A program made the position numbers and the translations under genes. A model generated the notes under the pieces. The model ran no database searches. It saw only the letters and a program-made list of their open reading frames with translations, and had not been told where the DNA came from. From Lachancea thermotolerans CBS 6340 (lineage: Eukaryota > Ascomycota > Saccharomycetes > Saccharomycetales > Saccharomycetaceae), in the NCBI RefSeq assembly GCF_000142805.1, contig NC_013080.1, positions 1,364,001 through 1,428,000 on the forward strand: 64,000 nucleotides of DNA. Reading direction: 5' to 3'. Numbering within the stretch: position 1 is the stretch's first letter; every line of letters starts with the position of its first letter. Positions 19,668-31,055 of the stretch are shown piece after piece.

Positions 19668-19741
19668 GGTTTCGTGGTCTAGTCGGTTATGGCATCTGCT
19701 TAACACGCAGAACGTCCCCAGTTCGATCCTGGGCGAAATCA
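19668..19741 (+). tRNA. tRNA-Val (anticodon AAC)
   Basis: A 74-nt tRNA without an intron. The acceptor stem pairs GGTTTCG with CGAAATC, followed by a discriminator A. The D arm is TCTAGTCGGTTATGGCA, the anticodon arm CTGC-TTAACAC-GCAG with anticodon AAC at 19702-19704 (A34 is read as inosine), and the T arm CCCAG-TTCGATC-CTGGG. It looks identical, as far as I recall, to S. cerevisiae tRNA-Val(AAC). A T6 tract ends transcription right after it. It decodes GTT, GTC and GTA. Confidence 0.98.
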
Positions 19742-19742
19742 A

Positions 19743-19748
19743 TTTTTT
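19743..19748 (+). terminator. RNA polymerase III terminator of tRNA-Val
   Basis: Six T residues follow the tRNA one base after the discriminator. This is the standard Pol III stop. Confidence 0.9.
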
Positions 19749-20206
19749 GCCGTTTTCGCTCGCTACTTATCTTATCTGAAACAATCTGTACAGTAGAGAG
19801 ACCTACTGAATAGGAACCATGGCATACTACTTGGTGAGATCCACTGTTAAGTTCAGTTTTCACAGATCTTGGTATTTTTCCCTTTATACGCAGAAGTTAG
19901 TCTCCAAATCTGTGTGCGCACCAACAACGTATCAAGTTTACCACCCTTGCAAGAAGAAAGATTGGTGTCCCGGCACAGCGTGTAAACATTTCACAGGCTG
20001 CTAGTAAAACATACTTTATGACTTTCGGCGCTTATTACACCATAATGAATGCTCTTCGCGGGGCACGTAATTTCGAGAAACATAATTACTAAAAAGAAAT
20101 TACTACAAAAGCCTTTAAAAAAATTTCAGTAGTATAGAAAGAACCAGCGATGAGCTTCAGAGTTTTGCCTCCGAAAAAGGAGTTCTCATAACTAAAGTAC
20201 CGCGTG
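19749..20206. other. FPR3 promoter region
   Basis: A 458-bp region between the tRNA and the FPR3 start. Small frames here (for example 19819-20004) do not look like real proteins. An A/T-rich segment near 20090-20130 may be a nucleosome-free promoter. Confidence 0.4.
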
Positions 20207-21466
20207 ATGTCTGAATTACTACCTCTAGCTACTTACAACTTGAAGGTTGAGCCTTACACCCCCACGCCTGCCATTGATGTCACTGTGCCAGTGACCGTTA
20301 GAATCACCTTGGCTGCTGTGGACCCAGAGGCAGTGGACAAGGAAAACAAGCCTTCCACTTTGAGAATTATCAAGAGAAACCCAGACTTCGACGACGACGA
20401 GGATGACATTCTAGGTGGCGACTTCGACGAAGACGAGCTGGACAACGAGGAATCCGACGAGGAAGAGGCGCAGGAGGAGGAGAAGCCCGCCAAGAAATCC
20501 AAGGGCAAGTCTAAGAAACAGCAGAAGAAGGAGCAGGAAGAAGAAGAGGAGGAGTCCGAGGGATCTATCGAGGAAGAGGAGGCCGAGCTAGACGATGAGT
20601 TCCAAGAGTACGTTGTGCTGACTCTGTCGCCTAAGGTTCAATTCCAGCAGACCCTAGACTTGGTAATTGCACCTGAAGAGGAGGTTCAGTTTGTCCTCAC
20701 TGGTTCATACCCAATCCACTTGACTGGTAACTACGTCAAGCACCCATTCGACCAGCCACAGTACGGAGACGACGACTCTGAGGAGGAAGACTCTGAGGAA
20801 TACGACAGTGAGGAGTACGATCTGACCCCAGACGAGGACGAGCTGCTAGATGACTTGGAGGACGTCAGTGACGTCGAGAGCCGCATCGAGGAGCTAGTTC
20901 AGCAAGACGAGCAGAAGAACAAGAACAAAAACAAGAACAAGAAAAGAAAGCAAGACGAAAAAGAAGACGGTGACGAAGAGAAGGCGCCTGAGCAGCCTAA
21001 AGAGACCAAGAAGACCAAGAAGGAGGAGCCAAAGAAGGACAAGAAGGAGAAAAAGGTCGAGTTCAAGAAGAACCTAGAAGAGGGTCCTTCCAAGAAGGCC
21101 GCCAAGGAGGCTGCCAAGGAGACCAAGCCAAAGACACAAGCACTAGAGGGCGGCATCATTGTCGAGGACCGCGTCGTTGGCCAGGGTAAAACCGCAAAGA
21201 GGGGATCCAAGGTCGGCATGAGATACATCGGTAAGCTCAAGAACGGCAAGGTCTTCGACAAGAACACCAGCGGTAAGCCTTTCAACTTCAACTTGGGCCG
21301 TGGCGAAGTTATCAAGGGATGGGACATCGGTGTCGCCGGCATGGCTGTTGGCGGCGAACGTAGAATTGTTATCCCAGCTCCATACGCATACGGCAAGCAA
21401 GCCCTACCAGGCATTCCAGCCAACTCGGAGTTGACCTTTGACGTCAAGCTGGTTTCTATGAAATAA
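20207..21466 (+). CDS. FPR3: Nucleolar FKBP-type peptidyl-prolyl isomerase
   Basis: A 419-residue protein; the real start is the ATG at 20207 ([19 protein letters not shown]), one codon after an upstream GTG. It has an N-terminal nucleoplasmin-like domain (about residues 1-60 and 130-170), long acidic tracts (about 60-130 and 185-225), a Lys-rich nuclear region (about 230-305) and a C-terminal FKBP domain (about 315-419). The active-site residues of the FKBP domain are visible in [17 protein letters not shown] and [16 protein letters not shown]. It acts as a proline isomerase and histone/ribosome-biogenesis chaperone in the nucleolus. The single gene corresponds to both FPR3 (YML074C) and FPR4 (YLR449W) of S. 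cerevisiae, so either name could be used. Confidence 0.95.
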   Translation: MSELLPLATYNLKVEPYTPTPAIDVTVPVTVRITLAAVDPEAVDKENKPSTLRIIKRNPDFDDDEDDILGGDFDEDELDNEESDEEEAQEEEKPAKKSKGKSKKQQKKEQEEEEEESEGSIEEEEAELDDEFQEYVVLTLSPKVQFQQTLDLVIAPEEEVQFVLTGSYPIHLTGNYVKHPFDQPQYGDDDSEEEDSEEYDSEEYDLTPDEDELLDDLEDVSDVESRIEELVQQDEQKNKNKNKNKKRKQDEKEDGDEEKAPEQPKETKKTKKEEPKKDKKEKKVEFKKNLEEGPSKKAAKEAAKETKPKTQALEGGIIVEDRVVGQGKTAKRGSKVGMRYIGKLKNGKVFDKNTSGKPFNFNLGRGEVIKGWDIGVAGMAVGGERRIVIPAPYAYGKQALPGIPANSELTFDVKLVSMK

Positions 21467-22471
21467 GCCTGCATCGGTGCTCATATATATAACTCTATAC
21501 TGTGACATAGTTAATTGTTTTTCGCCAGGGAAGAACGCGGTGGCCTTCCGGATACTACCATAATCTGTGGCCTACCACGATGCCGAAAGATAGAATTTAG
21601 CCCTAGAAGAAACATTACGCTGAAGCCGCCTAGTGTGGGTCGTGCAGAGGCAGGGGTGTCACCCCGCCAGATATTCAAGTTCGCCAATAAGCCATCGAGA
21701 TTAGAACAATGCAGCTTTACCGGTTGATATCGGCGGAATTAGCACATGCATATCTCATCGGGCCCTTCCTGTAGCACCTATATATATATTAATCACTGAC
21801 CACGACATGGAACTAAAATATCATATCTCGTACCTAAGCCTCCGATATCCCCCTTCCTTGCACACCCACGTTTATCTCTATCGGTCGTGGCAAAGAAAAG
21901 CCCGACGTTTCAAGCTCTAGACCGAAATATTCTAAGCCCGAGCGATTATTTCACTGGGTTATATCGCTGCCATTTAGCGTCCAGAAGCCGAAATAAGTCT
22001 TTTCTTCCGGGCTAATTCTAGAAGTCAGCTAGCCGCCGATCCCTGAGCAGACCCTCAGAAGTCACAGGTTTTGCGCAAGCTCATAATTGAGAGCTCAGTT
22101 CCTTTGAGTACAGTCCCTGACATTCTCGTCAAATATCAGGCGTCGCAGGGGCCAAACAAAGCCGTAAACACCGCAGGGCCCAAAGGCACCAGAGAAGGAA
22201 GCGTCAACCGTTTCTTCCATATCACTGGAAACGAATCACATAGCTTTCCATCACGTTATCGGCTGATTCAACGTCCCTCGTACAGTGAGTGGTAAAATAT
22301 TTTGGTGAATATAGAGCCATCACCGGAACGAAATTTTCAGGTAGGTACGGTAAAATATCAAAATTTTACATTTCTCGACCCTAAGAGGCATATAAGTGAA
22401 GTGAGATCTGCAAACTCAGGGCAATTGATTTCGGTGTGCTCTATTGCGTTTGTGTGAATCGACCAAAGTCC
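21467..22471. other. HMG1 promoter region
   Basis: A 1,005-bp region between FPR3 and HMG1. A TATATATATA run lies near 21779-21788 and a TATAAG about 81 bp before the HMG1 ATG. I looked for a Hap1 site: CGGTTGATATCGG near 21721 has one base too many in its spacer. No ORF is convincing. Confidence 0.45.
22391..22396 (+). promoter_or_regulatory. Possible TATA element of HMG1
   Basis: TATAAG sits about 80 bp upstream of the HMG1 start codon in the coding direction. It is a weak match and a guess from position. Confidence 0.3.
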
Positions 22472-25400
22472 ATGCCTTTACTTTTCCGGCAGTTCAAGTC
22501 GCTTGCGAAGCCCTTCGCTTACATATCGAAGCTCTCAGCAAGACAACCCATTCATGTTATTCTGATTACAATCTCCCTGGCGGCTGTCGCATACTTGTCG
22601 GTGGTTCGCAGCTACTTCAATGGGTGGCAGCTGGACACCAAAAGCATTTTCGCGGGTAACAGTGACGCCGATCAGTTGCAAGACGAATGCATTCACTATC
22701 TGCACGCAGGTGATGCAGGCGCGTGGACAAAGCTGAGCGGCGAAGAAGTCGCTTCTGCTGTGTTCTCCGAGCACTACTATCTTACGCAACTGGACTTCAA
22801 GTCGCACAACCGCACCCTCAGCCTACCCGAGCTGGATAACGTTGTGGTTGAGAGCAATGGCACCAAGTTCGTTCTCCAGGAGAACCTGACGCTACCCAAA
22901 GTGCTGCATTCCAAGGACGGTACCACCTGGACACTGAGACCTCACCGCTTCAGACTCTACGACATCAAAAATGGTATCATCTCAACAATCAGCACTTTGC
23001 TTGGGAAAATTCAGGATGCTGAGATGTTTGACGTATTCATTATCGGTACTGCTTATGTTGCAATGCTGTACACTGTTGCAGGTCTCTTTCTCGAGATGAG
23101 AAAGAAAACCGAGTCGAAATTCTGGATTGCACTGGCCGCCATTGTCGGTTCCACGAGTGCACTATGCCTCGGACTGTACACTAGTCAAGTACTGTTGGAG
23201 CTGCCTGTCACCGCTTTGAGTTTGATCGAAGGTATCCCCTTCGTTGTCGTCATTGTGGGCTTCAATCACAAAATTAGATTGGCGTCTTACCTCCTCAATT
23301 ACTTAAAGAAGTACGGCTTTTCTCAAAAGTATGACGCTTCTGAGCTAGTCTTCCACGCTATGTGCGAAGAAGGCGCTCGCTTGCTACAAGACCATTTATT
23401 ATGCATAGTCGCCTTCCTAGGGTGCTCTCTCTACGCTCACGACCTCACAGCGCTTAGAAACTTTTGCATTTTGGCTTCATTGGTTCTTTTCTATGATTTG
23501 ATCTTGACCTGCACATACTACGCTTCCGTACTGGCTCTAAAGCTTGAAATTAACATTATTCACCGTTCTACAATCATCAAGGAGACCCTCGAGGAAGATG
23601 GTGTTATTAAGAGCACCGCGGAGTCTGTATCTGTTGCTGAAACCCAATCGAAAGCTTCCATTCTCACTTCAAACACCAGTGTCATTCTACTGAAACTGCT
23701 CGTCGTTATCGGCTTCATAAGCTTCAACTTCTACAGCTTTGGTGCGAGATGGACATACCAGACGTTTTCAGCATTATACTCAAAGCCATCAGACCCTGTT
23801 CTACCAGACTTCATTTCAGGTAGCTTAGGAAAGAGCGGTTCGAGTAGTGTACTGATATCCTTGGTACCTGCACAGTACTACCAGCCAATGAAGGTATACT
23901 TTCAAGTCGAAGATTTGATCTTGTCTACTCTGCGTTATGTGAGTGTGTCCATCCGTGACAGATTTATCAGTAAACTTGTACTGTTTGCTCTAGTTGTGAG
24001 TGCGTCCATCAATATCTATTTATTGAACGCTGGAAGAATCCACACGGAGTTTACCGCTAAACAACTGCAGAAACTCAACAAAAAAAAATCATCTGCTGCC
24101 TCCAAACAACACGCTACCGAAAAAACTAACGGTAAGTCTGTAGCCCCTGCCCCAAAGAAACCTATTTCCCCTCCTTTGACATCTAAGTCATCATCCGAAG
24201 AAGAAAGCGAGAGCGACCTAGATGAGAAAACTGTGCGCCCTCTAGAGACCCTAGCAGAAATCATGAAGTCTGGGGGAGTCAAGAGCATGAACAACAGAGA
24301 AGTTGCTTCCCTAGTCGTCGGAGGCAAGTTGCCACTGTATGCATTGGAAAAGCAACTGGGTGACACAACGCGCGCTGTTGTCGTTCGTCGTCGCGCATTG
24401 GCTAGACTTGCTGACGCTCCTGTACTTGAAACCGACCGTTTGCCATACAGACACTATGATTACGACCGCGTTTTGGGAGCTTGTTGTGAAAACGTTATTG
24501 GTTATATGCCTCTCCCAGTAGGTGTCATCGGTCCCCTAGTCATAGACGGCGTTCCCTACCACATCCCAATGGCTACCACCGAAGGTTGCTTGGTAGCCTC
24601 CGCAATGCGTGGATGCAAGGCTATCAACGCTGGTGGTGGTGCCACTACCGTTCTAACTAAAGATGGTATGACTAGAGGCCCATGTGTCAGGTTCCCAACA
24701 CTGGCAAGAGCTGGCGCTTGCAAGATCTGGCTTGACTCTGAAGAAGGTCAAAATAGGGTCAAGAAGGCTTTCAACTCCACGTCCCGTTTTGCCCGCTTGC
24801 AGCACTGTCAGACCGCCTTAGCAGGCGACTTGTTGTTTATTCGTTTCAGGACTACTACTGGTGATGCTATGGGCATGAACATGATTTCCAAGGGTGTCGA
24901 ATTCTCCTTGAAGCAAATGGTTGAAGAATTCGGCTGGGACGACATGTCAATTGTTTCCGTGTCAGGCAACTACTGTACAGACAAGAAGCCAGCGGCAATT
25001 AACTGGATCGAAGGTCGTGGTAAGAGTGTTGTTGCCGAAGCTATCATTCCTGGTGACGTGGTGCGCAAGGTTTTGAAGAGCGATGTCAAGGCTTTAGTTG
25101 AACTGAACATTTCCAAGAATCTGATTGGATCAGCCATGGCTGGCTCTGTCGGTGGTTTCAACGCCCACGCTGCCAATTTGCTAACTGCTGTTTATTTGGC
25201 CCTGGGACAGGACCCTGCGCAGAACGTGGAGAGTTCTAACTGTATCACGTTGATGAACGAGGTCAACGGCGATCTTAAGATCTCTGTGTCCATGCCTTCG
25301 ATCGAGGTGGGCACTATCGGTGGCGGTACCATTCTGGAGCCCCAGTCTGCCATGTTAGACCTGCTAGGTGTCCGCGGACCACATCCTACGGCTCCCGGAG

Positions 25401-25612
25401 ACAACGCACGCCAACTGGCTAAGGTTGTGGCTTGCGCGGTTCTTGCCGGTGAACTTTCTCTGTGTTCCGCGCTGGCCGCCGGCCACTTGGTGCAGAGTCA
25501 CATGATTCTAAACCGTGGAAAAAGCACGCCAGCGACCCCGGCAACCCCGGCGACCCCTCAAGAGGGCGTCAAGCGCCTCAAAGAGGGCGCCGTCAATTGC
25601 ATCAAATCGTAA
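22472..25612 (+). CDS. HMG1: HMG-CoA reductase
   Basis: A 1,046-residue enzyme that makes mevalonate from HMG-CoA with NADPH, the main control step of sterol synthesis. The N-terminal half holds about eight membrane helices in the ER, including a sterol-sensing-type region (about residues 185-360). A Lys/Ser-rich linker (about 540-595) leads to the catalytic domain (about 600-1040). Active-site residues visible: Glu in [11 protein letters not shown], Lys in [10 protein letters not shown], Asp in [13 protein letters not shown], and His in [11 protein letters not shown]. The NADPH motif is [11 protein letters not shown]. The start is the ATG at 22472; the frame further upstream opens only with GTG. 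It is the single pre-duplication copy, equal to HMG1 (YML075C) and HMG2 (YLR450W). Confidence 0.97.
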   Translation: MPLLFRQFKSLAKPFAYISKLSARQPIHVILITISLAAVAYLSVVRSYFNGWQLDTKSIFAGNSDADQLQDECIHYLHAGDAGAWTKLSGEEVASAVFSEHYYLTQLDFKSHNRTLSLPELDNVVVESNGTKFVLQENLTLPKVLHSKDGTTWTLRPHRFRLYDIKNGIISTISTLLGKIQDAEMFDVFIIGTAYVAMLYTVAGLFLEMRKKTESKFWIALAAIVGSTSALCLGLYTSQVLLELPVTALSLIEGIPFVVVIVGFNHKIRLASYLLNYLKKYGFSQKYDASELVFHAMCEEGARLLQDHLLCIVAFLGCSLYAHDLTALRNFCILASLVLFYDLILTCTYYASVLALKLEINIIHRSTIIKETLEEDGVIKSTAESVSVAETQSKASILTSNTSVILLKLLVVIGFISFNFYSFGARWTYQTFSALYSKPSDPVLPDFISGSLGKSGSSSVLISLVPAQYYQPMKVYFQVEDLILSTLRYVSVSIRDRFISKLVLFALVVSASINIYLLNAGRIHTEFTAKQLQKLNKKKSSAASKQHATEKTNGKSVAPAPKKPISPPLTSKSSSEEESESDLDEKTVRPLETLAEIMKSGGVKSMNNREVASLVVGGKLPLYALEKQLGDTTRAVVVRRRALARLADAPVLETDRLPYRHYDYDRVLGACCENVIGYMPLPVGVIGPLVIDGVPYHIPMATTEGCLVASAMRGCKAINAGGGATTVLTKDGMTRGPCVRFPTLARAGACKIWLDSEEGQNRVKKAFNSTSRFARLQHCQTALAGDLLFIRFRTTTGDAMGMNMISKGVEFSLKQMVEEFGWDDMSIVSVSGNYCTDKKPAAINWIEGRGKSVVAEAIIPGDVVRKVLKSDVKALVELNISKNLIGSAMAGSVGGFNAHAANLLTAVYLALGQDPAQNVESSNCITLMNEVNGDLKISVSMPSIEVGTIGGGTILEPQSAMLDLLGVRGPHPTAPGDNARQLAKVVACAVLAGELSLCSALAAGHLVQSHMILNRGKSTPATPATPATPQEGVKRLKEGAVNCIKS

Positions 25613-25837
25613 TATTAGCATCGACCCTTAAAATACACGCGAAAATATGTACTAATATCTGCAAACCCTGGCGCAGATTCCTATTTAATAAATCCCTCCG
25701 ATTCTTGTGAATTTCTGAGTTCAACGAACGTAGTTAAAACGTGCCATAAACTGTGTACCGGCTATATGCGTAGAAGTGTATGTCTATAAAACCCAAGCCA
25801 GCTGGGGATATAAGGAGGAGGCGTACGAAGCCGTGCA

Positions 25838-26140
25838 TTAAGCTGGTGCCCACTCGAGTTCGTCGTCGTCCGTGGATTGAAGGTAGCCTGAATCCTCGGC
25901 TGTTTGCGCGAACACAGAGTCATCTGGAATGATCTGCACGATGCTGTTGTCGTCGATTGACTCCAACGCAACAGTGCCGTTACTGAACTTGTGAAGCCAT
26001 AGCTCCGCGTGATTGCACATAAAATCGCCGACGGGCTGCGTGGTATCCACTGGGATGGGGAAATCTTGGTCGAATCTAACAATGCACATTCCGGAGGCGA
26101 CACTGGCACAGAAAACGGAAAACAACACTGAGAACTTCAT
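25838..26140 (-). CDS. Small putative secreted protein
   Basis: A 100-residue frame with a clear signal peptide (MKFSVLFSVFCASVASG, cleavage near residue 17). The mature part is acidic with two Cys (one close to the cleavage site), one Asn-x-Thr N-glycosylation site (NGT) and an Asp/Glu-rich C-terminus. The ATG at 26138-26140 is chosen because the signal peptide starts there; the frame continues upstream without sense. It lies convergent with HMG1. I do not recognise the family. It may be a genus-specific secreted or cell-wall protein, or a chance frame; the signal peptide makes a real gene more likely than not. Confidence 0.5.
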   Translation of the reverse strand: MKFSVLFSVFCASVASGMCIVRFDQDFPIPVDTTQPVGDFMCNHAELWLHKFSNGTVALESIDDNSIVQIIPDDSVFAQTAEDSGYLQSTDDDELEWAPA

Positions 26141-28571
26141 AGTAATTTTGGTAGCTAAGAGAGGGATTATCCAGTAGAAATCAAGGTAGAAAAAAGGGAT
26201 TGATTGATGAATGATTTTGATATAAGCTGGGTCAGTCTGATAGAGCAAATCTTGCCTGGTACTTATACGCCTGGTCGAAACCCTGAGTTTGCCGTAAACT
26301 AAATGGGTAATATTCGGCAAACGACGAGCAAACCAAGATCTGCGTTTGCGAGATTCCCAACAATCGGCAACAACTTCTTGATTCACGCACCTTCTTTGAG
26401 CTCACTAAGAGCCCTCCTATGCGGCCATCTAGCGTGGGGCTCCGCCAAGCTCCTTTCTGTGCTGTCATGTCGCCGGAAAATCGTTATTTCGTCATGCGAA
26501 ATCATGCAAGCAGATGTTTCGTTTCCATAGCCACCGAGAATTTGATTCATGCAGAGGAGACCTTTTGGGTGCCTTGTGTATCAGAAATTGGTTGAAAGGC
26601 CCGCTGGTACGATTTTGCCCGGCAATCAAAGGCGCGTTGAGACGCACTGCGTAGAGCAAAAGGGAGCGCAGCGACCCTGTAAGCCCGCGTTAGAGCGCAA
26701 ATCATGTTGTTGGAACCGAGGGACATGCGACAGCGCGGCAAGGGGCAGGGCTATGCGCCGCGCAGAGCGTTAAACGAGACAGCGAGCAGGCGGGGGCGGG
26801 CGATCAAACACGTCTTTCTGCCGGCGGCCGCGGGATGGAAAAGCCGTTATCACGTGAGGTGGCAAATTTACGTACAGAGACAAACCCACGCAGGGAGTAA
26901 CATTCCCCTTCGAAAGCATGCATACGTGATAAGTGAAGCAGGCCCCTCAAGTCACATGACAGAGACAGATCACGTGATCGTGGCTTGCACGTGGCACGAA
27001 GTGTCTGTTCCCTAGGTCACGTGTTCACAGACCTGCATGTGACATGGAAGACGACTGGAATGGTCACGTGACGGGGTCACAATCTCATCGTCACACTACA
27101 CGCTCAGGGGCACGTGACCAGCACACCATTGCCCTGAACATCCTCACAAACGAAGGGCCTGGCCCGCCCTCTAGGCCTGGCCCGAATTGCGCGGAATCCA
27201 AAAAAAGATACTCGGCAGACAACACACCGGTCAAAGCCGCTCCGTCCTAGTCCGGCGCCCACCGGCTGCAGTCGGCTTCTTGCCAGTGGGTCCGAGGCCC
27301 GCCCCGCGCCATGTCAGCAAAACCCGCAGCGCGCAAACCCAACAGTGCGCAAGCCCGCGGCACCCACTGTTGCGCTACCTGCCACCAGGGCGCGGGGCGA
27401 GGCCGAGCGCCAAGCCGCGGGCGGTCGGGAATTACCCGTCCAAAGGTTTGCATGCCCGTGACCATCTAAGAGCCTAACGCACTAACTCGCGGTCTGCACC
27501 CACGGTCCCACGCACGTGACCGCGCAGCGGTCACGTGCCTCAAGACCCCTTTATGCCTCATGACGCAACTCCCACGGCGCGTCATCCGACGGCGCTGCAT
27601 TGTCAAGCACCCATATGACCGTCCGTTACATTTTTGCGCAACGCAGATCTTTCCGCCCGTCGTGCCGCTACGGCTGTCTCTGGGCTCTCCCCTCGCCACA
27701 CCTGCAAAATGTGCAATGCGGGGTAATTGCCGTGCGCCGATCTGCGCTCGCGCGCCGTGCTCGGCACAGCAACAGAAACAAAGCCCTACTGTGGCCTCGG
27801 GCCAAGATAGGCAGTCCAGCCTCCACGCGTCCTGTGATTATTCAGAGCGCGCCTGTGCCTGCCGGAGAACCCCTAAGTCCGCATACAAGCTTCCGGAAAA
27901 ATTCGCAGCTGCCCGCATTGATGAAACATGGCTCAGGAATGATTTTCCGGCGACAGACAGACGCGCCTTTTTACTTCTAGATTTGAAACGGCATTGGTCA
28001 AAAACGAACAGGGAAAAAAAATCAACGAGGGTCAGAAAAATTTAAAAAAAAAAAAATTCACAAAAAAGGGTAGTTAGCCGATGAGGGCATCGAAGCTTCG
28101 GTACGTAAATTCGGCAGGCGTCTTTTGGCTTATTATTACTGCCATGCGCGATTGATTGGCAGTTTTCAGTCATAGGTAAACCGGGTTTCGAAGATAGGTT
28201 TTTTAGGCAGAGAGTCATAGCAGCAGGCAAGTCAAGTCGGCGAATTGTGCAGTAATACAAGTTCAACACAGGCTTCCTGGCGCACTCAGCAGATACATAC
28301 GAACGTGGAGCGTGATCTGGACGAAACCGTAACCAACAGAGAGCGCGCAGATCCTAAAAGTGGGAGAATAGGGAATAGATACGGGGCGGGGTGATCTTGT
28401 CGTATGTGTGATTTGTTCGGCAGATCGATTGTTCCGTATAAGTCATCTCACAAAAGGATTTTTTTTGGGCATAGCGGTGCATCGTGGGAACAGAAGCACC
28501 AGCGCCAGTATCAGTCACAGCAGCAGGGCCAGCACCCACGCAAGGGCACCAGGAAGGCAGGAGAGGGCTGA
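26141..28571. other. Long divergent intergenic region with E-box cluster
   Basis: A 2,431-bp region between the small secreted protein gene and WAR1. It contains eight CACGTG boxes between 26851 and 27537, GC-rich DNA from about 26600 to 27900, and an A-rich tract near 28040-28056. Several overlapping frames exist on both strands, but none resembles a protein. No tRNA was found. Confidence 0.5.
26851..27537. promoter_or_regulatory. Cluster of eight CACGTG boxes
   Basis: CACGTG begins at 26851, 26971, 26988, 27018, 27065, 27111, 27513 and 27532. Most have a TCACGTG or CACGTGA flank, the form preferred by Cbf1. bHLH proteins such as Cbf1, Pho4 or Tye7 bind this core in yeasts. Chance would give far less than one box in 0.7 kb. 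Which gene responds (WAR1 or the secreted protein) is unknown. Confidence 0.6.
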
Positions 28572-31007
28572 ATGTCCGGGTATGACATCGCGCAGGTGAC
28601 ACACAAGGGCGAGGACCGTGGTGGAGCGAGCAGCGAGGCGGGCGGCGAGACGGGCAGTGAAGCGGGCAGCGAGGAGGCCAGCAGGAACGGCAGCGCGGGC
28701 GGCAGTGGCAGTGGCAGTGGCAGTGGCAGTGGCAGTGGCAGTAGTAGCAGTGTCGTGGTCAGCAGGAGAGGCAGCGGTGCGACGGGCGAACTGTCGCGCG
28801 CGGTGATAGTGGGCATTCCCCTGGGCGACCCGCGTCTGACCCAGCCCACCGCGCTGGAGGCCGCGCCCACGGGCGCGGGCAAACCCAAGCGCAATACCTT
28901 CGCGTGCACCAACTGCCACTCACAAAAGTCGAAGTGCGTGCCCTCGGACGTCAGCGACATCTACCGCAAGCCCTGCGTGCGCTGCCACAAGCGGCGCAAG
29001 CTGTGCAAGTTCGACCTCTCGCGCAGGACAAGGCGCCGCCGCCGCGAGAGCGACACTTCTGTCGAGGCGCAGGGCTCGCGTGATAGCCCGCAATACCTCG
29101 CGCCAACCGCGGACCGTCCCGTGGCGGAGCCTGAGGCCGCGCATTCGGCACTGCCCCTACCGCCGTTGTCGATGGCACGGGTGGCAGCACCGGCGCCCAA
29201 GGCGCCGACTCAAACAGAGGCCGCTGCCCAGGGTGAGAGCGAGTCCAAGCGCCGCCATTTCCGTAGCTCGTTGCAGCGCGAGCTCCAGCTCTTGCTTGCC
29301 TCGCAACGCGAAAACCTAAACGCAGTTACCGATAGGTTAACACAGCTCTCTGACAAATGGAACGACGTTATCGAGAACAGCGTCGGCGTCCCGCTAGCGT
29401 TGGACCCAGTCACTCTAGGTATCATCACCAGAGAGCAGGCGCAGCTCAGGCTTGACCTGTATCGCTCGGACATCTCGAACAAGTTCCGGCTCCCATTTGT
29501 CAAGATACCTGCCGATCTAGAACTCGACGAATTCCGCGAAAAGGAACCTATTCTTTTCGTGACGGTAATGGCCACTGTCTCGCTTATGCTGAAGCGCGAC
29601 CAGTCCAACGACGACCAAAACATGAAATTGGATAACTTCGCACTTGGCTTGATATCGCACCACATGATGCGGCTAGGCGATAAGTCTTTTGAGCTACTGA
29701 AGTCGCTTCTGACCCTCTGTCTGTGGTACAATTTCCCCGAGTGGTCAAATCGGACTCGGTTCCACTTCTTCAACTACATTTGTTGCTGCCTAATCCGGGA
29801 CCTTATTCCTGTCAAAAGACCAAGGCTATTCTCGATGATGAATAACAAGGCCTTACCTGCAGAAGACGAGTCTGCTACGATTGAACAGTTTTTGTTTCAG
29901 AACGAAAGCTTCGCCCGGCTGGTCATTCTGGTCTACGTTTCTGCATTAAACATCAACATTTTCTTGCGGCAGCCTGTCCAAAACAGATGGGGATCACTGC
30001 AAGATACAGCATCACGCATCATTTTACTTTTTGAGTCGGGTCCTCGCTCCCTTTACCAGCGTGAAGAGGACGAAATTCTTCTGACTTTTGCAAAGCTCAA
30101 TCGCATTCTGGAGACTGTCCATATAAAGCTACACGAAGCTGAAGACGAGCATTTGTATTGCCAAGAGGGGCCGATACCGAGCGCGCAGCTCAACCTAATA
30201 GCCAAACTTCAGGTTGATCTGCAGATTGTTTACAACGAAATACCCTCTGGTAGAGCACGCGCCCTGGCCTTTTTCCACTCGGTCGAGGCTTATCTGCACG
30301 AGTGGTTGTTTTCAAGATTTATGGCTAGGTTTCCAGACCATTCAGTCATTAGAGACCTACCCTCGGAAGTCTCAGAATCTTTTAACAAGTTCGCGCAATC
30401 CTGCATAAGCGCAATGCACGAATTTTTGAAGCTCACGCCTGAGCTCATTGCATCTCTGCCTCTTTTTCACATTTCCAGGGTAGTTTACACGGTTGGAATG
30501 CTTCTGCTGAGAGTCAGATACACTACTATGACGGTGCCTGCTTTCAATTTTTTGAAGCAATCAACGCAGTCTGCCGTTCCTCTTGTGAAGCAAATTTCTC
30601 ACTTGCTGAATGACAGTGCTGCATTGTTCCCCTACAACAACTTTCTTTCCAAGCTTCGATATGTCGTGGCTCTATTTGTTCAAATCTACGCGAACAAATT
30701 AAAGGCATTCTTTGAGGACCCGAAAACTTACCCTGAGAACGCATGCCGCGTTCCAGTTACCAGCATACTAACGCCAACTCCACCACAAAATTCCGTGCCA
30801 ATGTTACTGAACCCAGTTTCGCCTCCAGGCTCTCGCAGCCCAGTAAGCGGAACACCCGCACCGGAGGCCAGACAGCCTGGTTCGGAGGTATCGAACAAAC
30901 TTATCGATGACCTTTCATTCCAATTGGCTGATTTGAGTTCCTTGGAATATGGCTTCAACGCGCTCAATGACGAATTTTGGACAGATGTTTTCTTTGGCGC
31001 CATGTAA
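28572..31007 (+). CDS. WAR1: Zinc-cluster transcription factor, weak-acid response
   Basis: An 811-residue Zn2Cys6 factor. The DNA-binding domain at about residues 110-140 reads NTFACTNCHSQKSKCVPSD, then two more Cys (CVRC) and a basic tail; it matches War1 of S. cerevisiae closely, including the unusual long spacing and IYRKPC. The rest has the War1-type regulatory region (for example LCLWYNF and FNYICCCLIRDL) rather than that of Leu3. War1 binds weak-acid anions such as sorbate and induces the exporter PDR12 in S. cerevisiae. A Gly-Ser run (residues about 44-58) is encoded by seven GGCAGT hexamers. The first 700 bp are much more GC-rich than the remainder. Position between HMG1 and BET5 equals YML076C. 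Confidence 0.93.
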   Translation: MSGYDIAQVTHKGEDRGGASSEAGGETGSEAGSEEASRNGSAGGSGSGSGSGSGSGSSSSVVVSRRGSGATGELSRAVIVGIPLGDPRLTQPTALEAAPTGAGKPKRNTFACTNCHSQKSKCVPSDVSDIYRKPCVRCHKRRKLCKFDLSRRTRRRRRESDTSVEAQGSRDSPQYLAPTADRPVAEPEAAHSALPLPPLSMARVAAPAPKAPTQTEAAAQGESESKRRHFRSSLQRELQLLLASQRENLNAVTDRLTQLSDKWNDVIENSVGVPLALDPVTLGIITREQAQLRLDLYRSDISNKFRLPFVKIPADLELDEFREKEPILFVTVMATVSLMLKRDQSNDDQNMKLDNFALGLISHHMMRLGDKSFELLKSLLTLCLWYNFPEWSNRTRFHFFNYICCCLIRDLIPVKRPRLFSMMNNKALPAEDESATIEQFLFQNESFARLVILVYVSALNINIFLRQPVQNRWGSLQDTASRIILLFESGPRSLYQREEDEILLTFAKLNRILETVHIKLHEAEDEHLYCQEGPIPSAQLNLIAKLQVDLQIVYNEIPSGRARALAFFHSVEAYLHEWLFSRFMARFPDHSVIRDLPSEVSESFNKFAQSCISAMHEFLKLTPELIASLPLFHISRVVYTVGMLLLRVRYTTMTVPAFNFLKQSTQSAVPLVKQISHLLNDSAALFPYNNFLSKLRYVVALFVQIYANKLKAFFEDPKTYPENACRVPVTSILTPTPPQNSVPMLLNPVSPPGSRSPVSGTPAPEARQPGSEVSNKLIDDLSFQLADLSSLEYGFNALNDEFWTDVFFGAM
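28701..28742. repeat. (GGCAGT)7 microsatellite in WAR1
   Basis: Seven perfect hexamers encode alternating Gly-Ser in the N-terminal part of WAR1. Being in frame, changes of copy number alter only the length of a flexible linker. Confidence 0.95.
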
Positions 31008-31055
31008 CAGTATAGACGAAAAAGAGCCATATCAGAAAATAGAAATTATTAATAT

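Noticed and set aside
19514-19813. 99-codon frame across the tRNA-Val gene
   Set aside because: It runs through the tRNA, which is certain.
20150-20185. Point-centromere CDEIII-like TCCGAAA upstream of FPR3
   Set aside because: The flanking bases do not fit the consensus, and no CDEI plus A/T-rich CDEII lies next to it.
21721-21736. Hap1-like site CGGTTGATATCGG upstream of HMG1
   Set aside because: The spacer is one base too long and lacks the TA at the right place.
28572-31007. Leu3 instead of War1 for the zinc-cluster gene
   Set aside because: Position would allow either by the duplicated order, but the Zn2Cys6 segment (SDVSDIYRKPC) and the central region match War1, not Leu3.
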